Source: Notamacropus eugenii (lineage: Eukaryota > Chordata > Mammalia > Diprotodontia > Macropodidae). Taken from it: a stretch of 64,000 nt of DNA. Location: positions 115,534,244-115,598,243 of the forward strand of contig NC_092874.1 in the NCBI RefSeq assembly GCF_028372415.1. Reading direction: 5' to 3'. The position numbers and the translations under genes were made by a program. Shown here piece by piece: positions 1 to 10,500 of this stretch. The notes beneath the pieces are model-generated. The model ran no database searches. It worked only from the letters and a program-made list of their open reading frames with translations, and was not told the origin of the DNA. Each line of letters starts with the position of its first letter. Position 1 is the first letter of the stretch.

Positions 1-290
1 ACCCTTGCACTTCATGGTCATGTTGATAGCTGAATGAAGGATGACTGTAGTAGACAGAGAGTTGAGGCAGGGAACTCAACTGCTGAAATAGTCCGGGTAT
101 GAGGTGATAAAGGCCTATACCAGGATGGTGACAGTGTCAGGAGAGAAGGGGCATATGCAGGAGAATAAACAGGCTTTGGAGACAGATATGGGGGTTGGGG
201 TATGAAAGAGAGTGAGGAGTTGAGGATGACACCTAGGCTGTGATCATGGTGACTGGGAGGATGGTGGTACCTTCAACTGCACTAGAGAAG

Positions 291-436
291 TGTAATGTTA
301 ATGAAAGATCTTCCTGCCCATTAATAGGCCTCATGTGGAGCCCATTAAGGAAAGCTTGTAGGAAGGCCCACACCTTTTGTTAATTGTTAATGAGGCACTG
401 GGTCATAACAGTTGTGATGCCCTCTGGCTCTGAAAA

Positions 437-478
<42 letters not shown>

Positions 479-840
479 TGAGGAGAGGTTTTGCTTTGGG
501 GACTTACTCTTTGGAAAGAGGTTCCTGTGCCAGATGAGACTCTGAGTAGCTGTTAAGAAGCCCTCCGGCTGCTGGTGTTTCTCTCTCTGCTAGCTATATA
601 TGTATGTAATGGTCAGACAGTTGGAACTGTCTGTTGATCTGTAATGTATGCGTTGCTTAGGGTCAGACAGTTAGAAGCCCGGTCTGTTGGTCTTTATTTC
701 TCTGCTTGTATTTTCTCTGTTGGTGAATGTAATTAAAGTAAATTGTTGACCCCTCAAAAGTTTCTTTCTTTAGAAAAGCACATCTAAGAAGCTATGCCAG
801 CAGGTCATTCTGAATGTGTGTCAGGGTGCTTGCTTCTACA
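291..840. mobile_element. Probable fossil solo LTR nested in the LINE
   Basis: The stretch interrupts an otherwise continuous LINE copy. It begins with TGTAATG and ends with TTCTACA, the TG...CA pattern of LTRs. It has an internal doublet (GGTCAGACAGTT at about 611 and 660) and an ATTAAAG poly(A)-like signal near its right part. No clear target duplication could be read, so the exact ends and the ERV class are uncertain. It also contains an (AT)n run. No coding region is attached. Confidence 0.4.
440..476. repeat. (AT)n microsatellite
   Basis: Uninterrupted AT dinucleotides, about 18 units, inside the probable LTR. Confidence 0.95.
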
Positions 841-1004
841 GGAAATAAGGATGAGGAGAGGGTTTTGAAAGAAAGATAATGAGTTCAGTTTTGGATATAT
901 TGAGTATAAGATGTCTATGGGATATCCACTTTGAAGATATGGACAGATAGAAAGACAGATGACATATACATGTATGTATGTATATATGTACATACATTTA
1001 CCTT

Positions 1005-1500
1005 GCTCGAGCTGAACTGCCAAGCATTCAAACTATGCTTCAGAGAGTGCAACTCCAAAGAGCTGGTCACGTTGTTCAAATGCAAAATGCACACTTGACA
1101 AAAAGACTATTTTATGGAGAACTCACATGGGGCAGGCGATCACATGGTGGCCAGAAGAAATGCTACAAAGACACTCTCATGGTCTGTCTCAAGAACTTTG
1201 TATTTGACTGTGCAACATGGGAGACACTGGCACAGGATCGCTCTGCTTGGTGTGCCCACATCAGAAAAGGTGCTGTGCTCTACAAGCAAAGCAGAATTGA
1301 GACAGCACAAAGTAAACACAGGATGTGCAAACTTGGAGTATCCACCCCAAATGTTCACATGGACTATGCCCAATCTGTGGTAGAGCATTCTGAGCTTGTA
1401 TTGGTCTGATCAGCTACAGTCAGACACGCTGAAACTTGAGTTTATCATGGTGATGTCATTTTGGTCCTCTTTGAGAACGAAGGACAACAACCATACCATT
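1005..1500 (+). mobile_element. LINE 3' end with C-terminal RT-ORF remnant and 3' tail
   Basis: An open stretch encodes a C-terminal LINE pattern (RAGHVVQMQNAHLTKRLFYG, then GGQKKCYKDTL and ETLAQDRSAW), resembling the (R)WAGHV-R-LPK-FYGEL-G-KK-KDTLK end of RTE-like or related non-LTR elements; the clade is a guess. It is followed by a 3' tail ending GAACGAAGGACAACAACC. The same tail ends several SINEs in this window. The fragment is 5'-truncated and not a host gene. Confidence 0.7.
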
Positions 1501-1537
1501 TGCTTATATATACATACATAGACATATGTATATACAC

Positions 1538-1538
<1 letters not shown>

Positions 1539-1611
<73 letters not shown>
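1539..1611. repeat. (TATC)n then (TA)n microsatellite
   Basis: About seven TATC units followed by over twenty TA units, adjoining the 3' end of the LINE fragment. Confidence 0.95.
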
Positions 1612-1612
<1 letters not shown>

Positions 1613-1619
1613 CTAATTC

Positions 1620-3240
1620 TTTTACAAATTAAAAAATCAAGACCCAGAAACTTGATTAGGTCACACAAGTGAGGATTATGTGAAGATGTATGCAAGAGAG
1701 TACCTGTATATCTATGTACTCAGATTCAATCCAACAAGAATTTATTGACTCCCCTCTGTATACAAGGTACTATCCTATAAGGCACTTAGCCTGGGACACT
1801 CTGCCTGACATTTGGCCCTTAGCTGAGTTTGGTGGATCATAGCAGGGTATTACTTACTCAAGAGTTGTTAGTCTACCACTATATCCCCAAAGACAAGGAT
1901 GGAGATGGAGAACAGGCACAGTTCTCCACTGTGCAGGGGTTAGGGGAATGGTGCCTCCTCAATCTGGAAAATATGCATAAAATTTTTTGGCCTTCCATTT
2001 GTAGCAGAGAAGTCTGAATTGTTATGGTATTAAAAGATAAAACAGTTGATACTATACAATACTCCAGATACATTTTTTGCTTTTCTGAGTTTCTAAACTT
2101 TTCCTATGTCATTGCTGGCCTTTGAGTGTCTTCTGTGGCTTCTGCAAAACTCAAAAAAATTTCTCATTTAGTTTCTTATGCCAACCTGTGATATATCAAA
2201 ACTGTGAAGGGGAAATTTAAAATGTAGAAGGGATAACTATACTCAGAAACTGTTATATGGAAGGCAGCCATAAGATCGGACAATCACTGTCCACCTGCTG
2301 GTCTCAGTTAACTGGCAGAGATTATAGAACAAATAGAGAGTAGGTTCAATGGGACCAGTGTGATGGCATTACCACAACACATTGATTATGGTCCTGCCTT
2401 GTCTATGTTGTAAGTTGTTCATGTGCCCTAGACATGTTTTTACTATATATGCTCACAGTAGTCAGAAATTCTGTTACAGTTGGTGTGTGGTGTTCAGCAA
2501 GTCCCAAATAAGATCCCCAAATTCTGAGGGCAAACAAGGTCAGATGATGGCACCTTTTGAAAAGGAAACTAAGGAGAACCATCCTAAAATGAATTCCATT
2601 AGCCATCTTTAACATAAATCAAACTATAAGAGGATTGATAAATGAGCTGCTGGTGAGATAAAGGTATCTACAAAAATCTCATCAGCAAGTTACCAGTCCC
2701 AAACTAATACAAATCAAATGTAATCTACTTAATCTGTGCAGAGGCAATAAAATGATAGAAGGTTTTTTCATGACCAATGAGGAAAATGAGGGAAAAAAGA
2801 TCAAGCGAGAGAATTAATCATTGTATCTTCAGTATTGTCCACGAGATAGAAGTGTCTCGATCAACTGACACAAGTATTAAGGTCCATTTGGCAAGAAGTT
2901 TACCTGCCTCACAGAAATTCCTCCCCCTCATTTGTCCTGGCCTGAACTCTAGGTCATTCACCTGACTACGAGCTCCTGGAAGATCAGGTTCCTGCCACAG
3001 TGGTCACACTCTGAGCCTATGGAACCAGCTGGGTGCGTGACAGCACTGTGCTCTCAAGTGAGTGGGGTTGAATTGGGACTGGCCCGGGTGGGATGCCTAA
3101 CTAAAACTCTGATTCCAGTTATGCTGACAGTATACACAATGAATAGGGATGCCTAAATCTCTGAATCCAATTACACCAAAAATGTACACGATGAATATCA
3201 AAAAAGGTTGAATTTTTTTTTTAATTTTCTCGTCTTAAAA
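1620..3240. other. Upstream region without recognised gene
   Basis: AT-rich intergenic sequence. The open frames are short, with no family match, no splice context and no codon pattern. I see nothing I can name. Confidence 0.6.
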
Positions 3241-3254
3241 CACTTAACGTAGTA

Positions 3255-3365
3255 ACAGCAAATGGGTATGTAATGCTTTAAGGTTTAGGAGCTGAACTCA
3301 TTTGATCCTCAAAACAAAAACATGAATTAGGTCATTCCCATTACACAGAGCCAGCAGAGGCATTA
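3255..3365 (-). mobile_element. MIR/CORE-SINE fragment
   Basis: The sequence from TAATGCTTTAAGGTTTAGG through TTTGATCCTCAAAAC and CATTACACAGAGCCAG follows the reverse-complement order of the MIR core and tail. It is old and diverged. Confidence 0.45.
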
Positions 3366-3747
3366 TTAGTACACAGGGCTTCTGACTGAAGCACTTTTCT
3401 GCACTACTCCAAAGGGTTTTACCGAACATCGCATAAAGAGGAAAAGATGATAGATTTGGAGCTGAAATGGACCTTAAAAGATATCTTCTCGAACCTTCTC
3501 ATTTTACAGCCGAGGATAATAGATGCTCAAAGCATTCAGCACACAATTCAGCTAAATTTTTTCTATAGAAATCACTAAAATCACACTACAAATATTGTTT
3601 AATCTTATTGCCGAATTTTCATTTGCAATAGATTTAAAAGCTGTCCTGTCTTTTCTCAAGAACTTATATAGTTTTCTACATAGCTTGAAAGAAACCTAAC
3701 GCAATTCTTCTCTAAAGAGATCCATAACGGTAATCCACTCTTTTCAC

Positions 3748-4018
3748 TGTATAATGGAAAGTGGGACATTTGGAGTCCTAAGAACTGAATTTTAATCCCA
3801 GCCTGGACACTCATTAGTTGTGGGACCTTTGACCCGGTACATTCTTTTCCAGATTTTAGTTTGTTTGTAAAATGGGGAATGATATTTTCATTTACCCATC
3901 ACCCCACAGGACTGTTTTTAAGCAAGAATGAGTGGGAACTATTATTAAATTCCTGGAAAAACTGCTAGTTTGACTCTAGTGCCTGGGACACAGTAGGCGC
4001 TTAATAAATATTTGTTGG
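3748..4018 (+). mobile_element. MIR SINE just upstream of the promoter
   Basis: Shows the MIR order: a GGAGTCCTAAGAACTG head, then ACTCATTAGTTGTGGGACC, TTGTAAAATGGGGAATGAT, and a tail GACACAGTAGGCGCTTAATA with AAATATTTGTTGG. It ends about 30 bases before the CpG-rich promoter block. Confidence 0.75.
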
Positions 4019-4159
4019 CGTGAGCTTCTGGGCTGCAACAACAGCTCCTAAGTGGCCAGAGCTTTGTGGGTGATTTTTCTTAGCAATCCACAAGGGAGTC
4101 CGATCACGGAACCCTGGTCAGTTTTCCGCCTGCAAAGCCCCCGGAGTGACAGCGATGGG

Positions 4160-4178
4160 ACTTCAAATCCCAGCAAGC
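4160..4178 (+). promoter_or_regulatory. ZNF143/STAF-like site 1
   Basis: ACTTCAAATCCCAGCAAGC resembles the known extended motif ACTACAATTCCCAGAATGC, differing at about five of 19 positions. It lies about 300 bases before the start codon. Confidence 0.5.
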
Positions 4179-4232
4179 GCAGCTCTCGCAGAAGATCACG
4201 GGCCCAGGCGGCCTCGCCACGTGAGGCGCTCG

Positions 4233-4253
4233 GCATTCTGGGAGCTGTAGTCC
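4233..4253 (-). promoter_or_regulatory. ZNF143/STAF site 2 (strong)
   Basis: On the minus strand this reads ACTACAGCTCCCAGAATGC, differing from the extended ZNF143 motif at about two positions. ZNF143 commonly binds housekeeping CpG-island promoters. It lies 10 bases after the CACGTG box. Confidence 0.75.
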
Positions 4254-4303
4254 CGCCCCTACCGGCGAGCCCCCTCTTCTGAATGGGCACTGGATAACCT
4301 GGA

Positions 4304-4323
4304 AACTACAGCTCCTCGGGAGG
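4304..4323 (+). promoter_or_regulatory. Weak ZNF143-like half site 3
   Basis: ACTACAGCTCC matches the left half of the ZNF143 motif; the right half diverges. It is spaced about 71 bases from site 2, as site 2 is about 73 bases from site 1. Confidence 0.35.
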
Positions 4324-4458
4324 AGTGGGAAGCCGGCGCTGCCCCCGGAGCCCCCAGAGGCGATGTTCTTGGCTGAGGTGGACGGAGCAGCCCGGCGCCC
4401 TGGGACAGCGGCTTAGGCGGCCCTCTCCAGCCACCCTCAGTTCCACCCCGGAGCCACC

Positions 4459-4535
4459 ATGCACCAGGCCTGCGCCGTTGGCCTGGTGTTCGCCGGCTGC
4501 TGCAGTAACGTGATCTTCCTGGAGCTCCTGGCCAG
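4459..4535 (+). CDS. SLC35B4: SLC35B4 exon 1 (coding part)
   Basis: Encodes residues 1-25 and the first two bases of codon 26. The ATG follows GCCACC. The first membrane segment (VGLVFAGCCSNVIFLELLA) is wholly in this exon. The donor is CCAG|GTAAGA. The exon lies in the CpG-rich promoter block, so the transcription start is probably within about 150 bases upstream. Confidence 0.96.
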
Positions 4536-7500
4536 GTAAGAGACCTCCCCCGAGGCTGATGGGCGCGGCCTGGGCACCCCGGGGCGAGGAGGCGCGCCCC
4601 CAGCCGGCCGTTAGCCTGGGGCTCGGACGGGCGGGGGGACGGGGAGCAGGGGAGGAGGGAGCGTGAGTGGAGGGGGGAGCGAGAGGGGAGGGGGGAGCAA
4701 GAGGGAGGGGGAGGAGAGGGGAGAGGGGAGCAAGAGGGGAGGGGGGAGCAAGAGGGAGGGGGAGGAGAGGGGAGAGGGGAGCAAGAGGGGAGGGGGGAGC
4801 AAGAGGGAGGGGGAGGAGAGAGGAGGGGGAGCAAGAGGGGAGGGGGGAGCAAGAGGGAGGGGGAGGAGAGGGGAGGGGGGAGCAAGAGGGAGGGGGAGCA
4901 GGAGAGCAGGAGGGCAGGAGGGAGCAGGAGGGGAGGAGGGGGCAAGAGGGGAGGGGGGAGCAAGAGGGGAGGAGGGAGCAAGAGGGGAGGGGGAGCAGGA
5001 GAGCAGGAGGGCAGGAGGGAGCAAGAGGGGAGGAGAGGGAGCTAGAGGGGAGGAGGAGCTAGAGGGGAGAAGGGAGAAAGAGGGCAGGGGGGAGCGAGAA
5101 GGGAGGGGGGAGCGAGAGGGGAGGGGGAAGGAGAGGGGAGCAAGAGGGGAGGGGGGAGCAAGAAGGGAGAGGGGAGCGAGAGGGGAGCAAGAGGGAGGGG
5201 GAGCAAGAGGGCAGGGGGAGCAGAGGGGAGAAGGGCAAGAGGGGAGGGGGAGCAAGAGGGGAGAGGGGAGCAAGAGGGAGGGGGAGGAGAGAGGAGGGGG
5301 AGCAAGAGGGCAGGGGGAGCAGAGGGGAGAAGGGCAAGAGGGGAGGGGGAGCAAGAGGGGAGAGGGGAGCAAGAGGGAGGGGGAGGAGAGAGGAGGGGGA
5401 GCAGGAGGGCAGGGGGAGCAGGAGAGCAGTAGGGCAGGAGGGCAGGAGGGAGCAGGAGGGGAGGAGGGGGCAAGAGGGGAGAGGGGAGCAAGAGGGAGGG
5501 GGAGGAGAGAGGAGGGGGAGCAAGAGGGCAGGGGGAGCAGAGGGGAGGGGGGGCAAGAGGGAAGGGGGCCCCGGAGGGAACCGAGGGAGGGGGGGACCCT
5601 GGGGAGAGGGGAGGAGAGGGACTATGGGTCACCTTTGAGAGGCAGGGAGGCTTTCCTCGGCTCTCTGCCCCGCGGCCTCGGGCACAGCACCCCCGGAGGC
5701 CATCACTACCTCCATGCCACAGCACCCAAGGCACCCCTGCAGGGCGCCAAGCTTTGCAAAGCCTTTAGCACTAGTTCCTCCCGTTGGAGTCTCACGACAC
5801 AGATGAGGACACTGAGGCTGGGCCAGACGAAGTGACCTGCCCGTTGCGGCCAAAGGCCCCTCGAGCCCAGCGGACGTTACCCCCTCCAAGCACACTGGCC
5901 GCTACCCCGCCTAGCTTGACCAAGCTCATTTCGCAGGTGGGGAGACGCCCCCGGAATCTAGAGGCCTCCTTTTAGAGCTTGTAAGGGGCCTCAGAGGCCA
6001 TCTAGCCTTCACTTTACCAGATGTGAAAGCTGAGGCCCGGAGACTTTGAGTGATGTATTCTATCTAGGTCAGAGATAGTGAGTTAAGTCGGAAAGCGTTT
6101 ATTGAGAACTTTCTGTGTGCGGTGTCCGGTGTCAATCACCCTAATCACTTGGTATTCAAAGAAAGGCAAAACCAGGAATCCTACCTTAAAGAGTGTGTGT
6201 TTTAATGAGAGAAGCAGCATGCAAGTAACTGTACATACACAAAGTACATAGAAAGTAATGGCGCACCTACCAAATGTAGAACTTGAGCTGAATCTTAAAG
6301 GAAGCCAGGGTAACCAGAAGCTGGAGATTAGCAAGAATATTCCTGTTATGAAGGACAACTGGTGCAAAGACATGGAGGTGGGAGATTGGAATGTGCTGTT
6401 GGAGTAATAGCGAGTAGGCCAGCGTAGTTGGGTTATATAGTGTGTGGAGGTGAGTCAGAATAAGAATGAAAAGATAGGAAGGTGAGGGTGTTAGAGCAGA
6501 GATTTGAATAGTTTCTTTGACTGAGAGAGGAAAATATGAGGGAGTGGATAAGTGTGGCTTGGTAGCCACAAAGATCTGGGTTCAAGTCCTGCTCTGACTC
6601 TGGGACACTGAGGAAATCACTTGGCTTTTCAGTGCTCTAGGCAACTCTCTAAATTAGAGGGAATTTTCTTACCTAAGAAGCTCTGCTCTCAAAGAAGTCA
6701 CAGGTCTTGTCCTTCATCTTTGACTCCAATTCCAGTCTTTGGACCCTTGTATTTGGACTTTAGGGATCATCTAATACAGGAATATTTAGCTTTTGTGTGT
6801 ATGGTGGACCCTTTTGGCAGTGAAGCCTGTGAATAGATTTTCACAATGAGGATTAGCTTGTTTCCCAGTAGTCCATGGCCCTCCACAGCCACCTCTTGAG
6901 CATATATTGGTCAGAGATTTTAGTACCTTTCCTTGTTCATCCTAAAAATTCCTTTGGCTGTCCTGCTGCTTTGATAGGGTCATTACTGAAATAAGTGGTC
7001 TACCCCAAGTAGATTCAGTGGAGTTTTTATGTTGTTCCAACTCTCTAGAAGTTAGTTATAAGCAAAATGTTGAGAGTATATTACTAATTATTCATAATCC
7101 TAGGATGGCGATAAGAGTCTTGGAAAGAAAAATATTGGGCTCTTTAATCTCTGTAATACCTGAGAGGCAGATCAAAGTGTAAATTAGCAAAAAGACCAGT
7201 ATAGTCTCATCAGCCATGAGAGGGACAATATGTAGATGTGTGGAGAATCAGTCCTGAGTATGCTATTAGTTGGAATTAAAGGATTGTATAATGTTAGACT
7301 ATGCAATCAGTTTAGAAACTTAAAGAGTACCTTATGGGCACATTTGACAGGTTCTTGAAAGGTTGTATGTAAATTTAACTTTATAAATCAAATGAATTTA
7401 CACGTACTAAGGTGACTATTTTTGTCAAGATCTCCAGTTTCATTGGTATAGGACAGAGGTGTCAAACTCAAATAGAAATGAGGTCACTGAATGTTACATT

Positions 7501-10500
7501 AGAATCCCTGAAGCCAGAATACTGACTTAGAAAATCAAAAATTAACATTATCTGTATTGTACCGTATTCCTGTTTATTTTGTTGGTAATGGATGCCCAGC
7601 ATGGCAAGCCTGCTTTACTCTGTGAGTAAAGCAGAATTTTAATAGCTCAAAAGAACTTGTGCAGACATTTATATGTGGTCAGTTTCCAACCTGTGGTAGA
7701 GCCTTCTGAGCTCATGTTGATCTGATCAGCCACAGACACACTGAATCTTGACTCCAACATAGTGATGTCATTTTGATCCTGTTTGAGAATGAAAGACAAA
7801 ACCAATCAGCAATTTATTTTGTTAAATATTTACATTTTTTAACTGTTTAAAAAACTTTTAAAAAATATTTACATTTTGATCTGATTCTGGCTGTATTTTA
7901 GGCTGTTTGTTGGACACTTGGTATCCATACCCATTGCACCTGACTTGCAATTTAAGGTTTTGGAAAGTTTCCTGATTGCCGAGAGATTAAGTGAGAGAGA
8001 TTTTCTATCCACTACACTGTGTGTTTTTTTTTTCCCTTATGCTGGTGTCTTTTATAAAGTGAATTAGCATGCTCAAATTTTGTCTCTTTGTTATTCTGGA
8101 TTTTTAAAAAATAATACTAAGTAACATCAAGTTTTAAATAATATTGAGTAGGAACCATTTGTTGTGGTAAGAATCTTAGTCTGAATGCCAGGAAACTTAG
8201 GATCTTATTCTAGCTAGAATAAGTCATTTGACCTCTTTGGGACTTTTTTTCATCTGTGACATAAGGATATTAATCTCTGAAGCCCCTGGAAGTTCCAGTG
8301 CTGTTGAAGAATATCTAAACGCTTATACCTCGATGACTTCCTTCTATTCTTGAGGAAAGAAACTGAAATAGCAGAGATTTGCTTAGAGATATAAAATCTT
8401 GGAGAAAATGATTGCCAGTCTTTTAATTTTCTGCAGTTTAATGGATGCTTTTCATGAGTTGCAGAAGCTTTAAAAATTTGTCACCTGGTAACTTGTTGAT
8501 GCCTCTCTAGACTTAGCTGGGCTAATCCTCACAATAAATATGTAGTTTTAAGTTGTCTACATAAAGGGTTTCTAGCTTGTGGAGATATGCCAGAGCTTTC
8601 ATGTATATGTCTTTAAACCAGGGTCTTCTCTGTACTGCTCCAATGGGAGTGACACATTAGAGTAGAGCTCTATTCAATATAACTAGCAATAGTGTATGTG
8701 ATACATTTCAGTATCTCATCCAGCCTAGCAGAGTGACATCATCTTCTGTCTTCCCAGGACTCTTGAGAAGAGTGAGAGCTACAGTCAATTGGTACTTGCC
8801 TTGACCAGCAAACTTCCACCACTTCCCTTTGATTAAGAGCTATAGTCTATGGAAGCTAAAACTCCTAGTTCCACATTACTCCCATGCCTGTAGTCCCATC
8901 TAAGTACACTTCTCCTCCTGAATCCTCATGTAGCTGTTTTTCTCTTTCATTGGGTCCTTAAGAAACTCCATTTTATTATTAACAAATTTCCTTTCATCTT
9001 TTAGCTTTCTCTCACACTCTTTCCATCTTCTCAAACTTAGAGATTCCCGGCTTCCCACAGAAGACTCGGCATCTATGATCACCTTCTTCACTACTAGCCA
9101 TATCTTATTTCATGTCCCCTAGCATGAGGGTTGTCATACTCTGTACCTCACTGCTATTTTCTGTCCTGTTTAGTTTATTTTTCGTTATTTTGGCCATTTT
9201 TTTAAATAAATAAGAGGCTTCTTTCTTTTATAGAGTTTTTTTTAGAGGTTTTTCTTTTTTTCTTTTGTTATCCCTCTAAGCTTTGAGAGGCAGCAAGATA
9301 TGGTGGGTAGAGCCTGCTTTAGGGTCCCTGAGTCCTGTGTGCCTCTCTGATATAGTGTAAGCCACAAAAGGGAGAAGGCACTAAGACTCTTTAAATAGTA
9401 AAGCAAAAATAACTTGCATTCTTAGAAGGACTTTCCTCACAAATAGCACTGTACACCATTAAAAAAAACCCAACCAAACATACAACAAAAACGAACACAT
9501 ATGGACTTTGACAAACTTAGTTCTGGCATCTTCAGTGCAAACTGATGGATAGACCATTCTGAGTATTTGTATCCACAGATTTATTCTTCCCAATCAAATT
9601 ATAAGCTCTTTGAGGTTAGGCACTTAGCCACATACTCCTTTCATATGCCCGTGATGTTTAGCATAGTGTAGTGTGCAGAGTAGGTGTTCTGTTTAGTTGC
9701 GTTGATGATGCTAGTTCAGATTACTATATACTTTGTCCAAGGAACCAGATTCTCACTATTATATAGTAAACATAAAGCAATTCTATGAATATTTAAAAAG
9801 AAATGTTCATGGACTATGATTAAAATTCTTTGTCAGTTTTTCCTCCTTTTTTGCCCTTTATCTGTTTCTTTGGTCCATTTCCCTTATGTAAAACAGCCTG
9901 AGTGAAACCTTTCACTTCATATTAAAGAGAGACCTTTGGATCATATAACTCATCACTTATTTGAGTACCACCATGTGCCTAAGTACTTGATGCACTAATG
10001 TTGGGAGAATAGGGTAAGCAAAGTTATATAACATGTATCCTGCATAACTCCTACAAGGCATTCACAGCCTAATTAGGAGACAAGTCATATACATATTAAA
10101 CAATAAGAAAACAAGACTTCATTGATTATAGGATAGTTGCAGATAAGTGCAGAAAACCCCAGAGGAGAGAGGTCATTTCTGGCTTAGGAGTGTGGATCAC
10201 AGAGGAGGTGACATTTGAAGGTAGACTTGGTTGAGTTCGTACCAGTTACCATTCTACTAGAGTAGGCTTTATAGCTGCTGTAGGAAGTAATGATAGAAAA
10301 TGAAGGAGACTTGGATTAGATCAGGGGTTCTTAACCTTAGGTCCATGGACTTCTAAAGAGTCAATGGATAGATTTCAGGGAGTCTGTGAATTTGTACAGG
10401 AAAAAAAATCACATCTTTATTTCAATGTGATTGGTTTACTTTATATTTTATGCGTTTAAAAACATTATTTTGAAAAGAGATCCAAAAAAAGAGATCCATA

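Larger units (their letters stand above)
1..960 (-). mobile_element. CR1/L2-type LINE fragment, antisense, interrupted by a probable LTR
   Basis: 1-290 and about 845-960 match other antisense copies in this window at 14880-15230, 18340-18620 and 21360-21620 (shared phrases such as GAGGATGGTGG and GAGTTCAGTTTTGGA). The two parts join up when the stretch 291-840 is removed. The family is fixed by the reverse-transcriptase motif in the copy at 14637-15056. It is cut by the window start. Confidence 0.65.
4050..4458 (+). promoter_or_regulatory. SLC35B4: SLC35B4 CpG-island promoter and 5' UTR
   Basis: The base composition changes sharply from AT-rich to GC- and CpG-rich from about 4090 through exon 1. 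Within it are ZNF143/STAF-like sites (separate entries), a CACGTG E-box at 4218-4223 and a CCGCCCC GC box at about 4253. There is no TATA box near the presumed start, which fits a housekeeping promoter. The exact transcription start cannot be read from the sequence. Confidence 0.8.

Noticed and set aside
978-1409. 143-codon frame on the plus strand
   Set aside because: C-terminal remnant of a LINE (GGQKKCYKDTL region) with a LINE tail following it; not a host gene.
4663-5835. 390-codon open frame rich in Gly, Arg and Glu, with matching long frames on the other strand
   Set aside because: It lies in the purine minisatellite; several frames are open at once because the repeat lacks T-containing stops. 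No domain, and it sits in intron 1.
6545-6735. tRNA-like A and B boxes here and in the other SINEs considered as tRNA genes
   Set aside because: The cloverleaf is not complete and the sequence continues into SINE body and tail; these are tRNA-derived SINEs.
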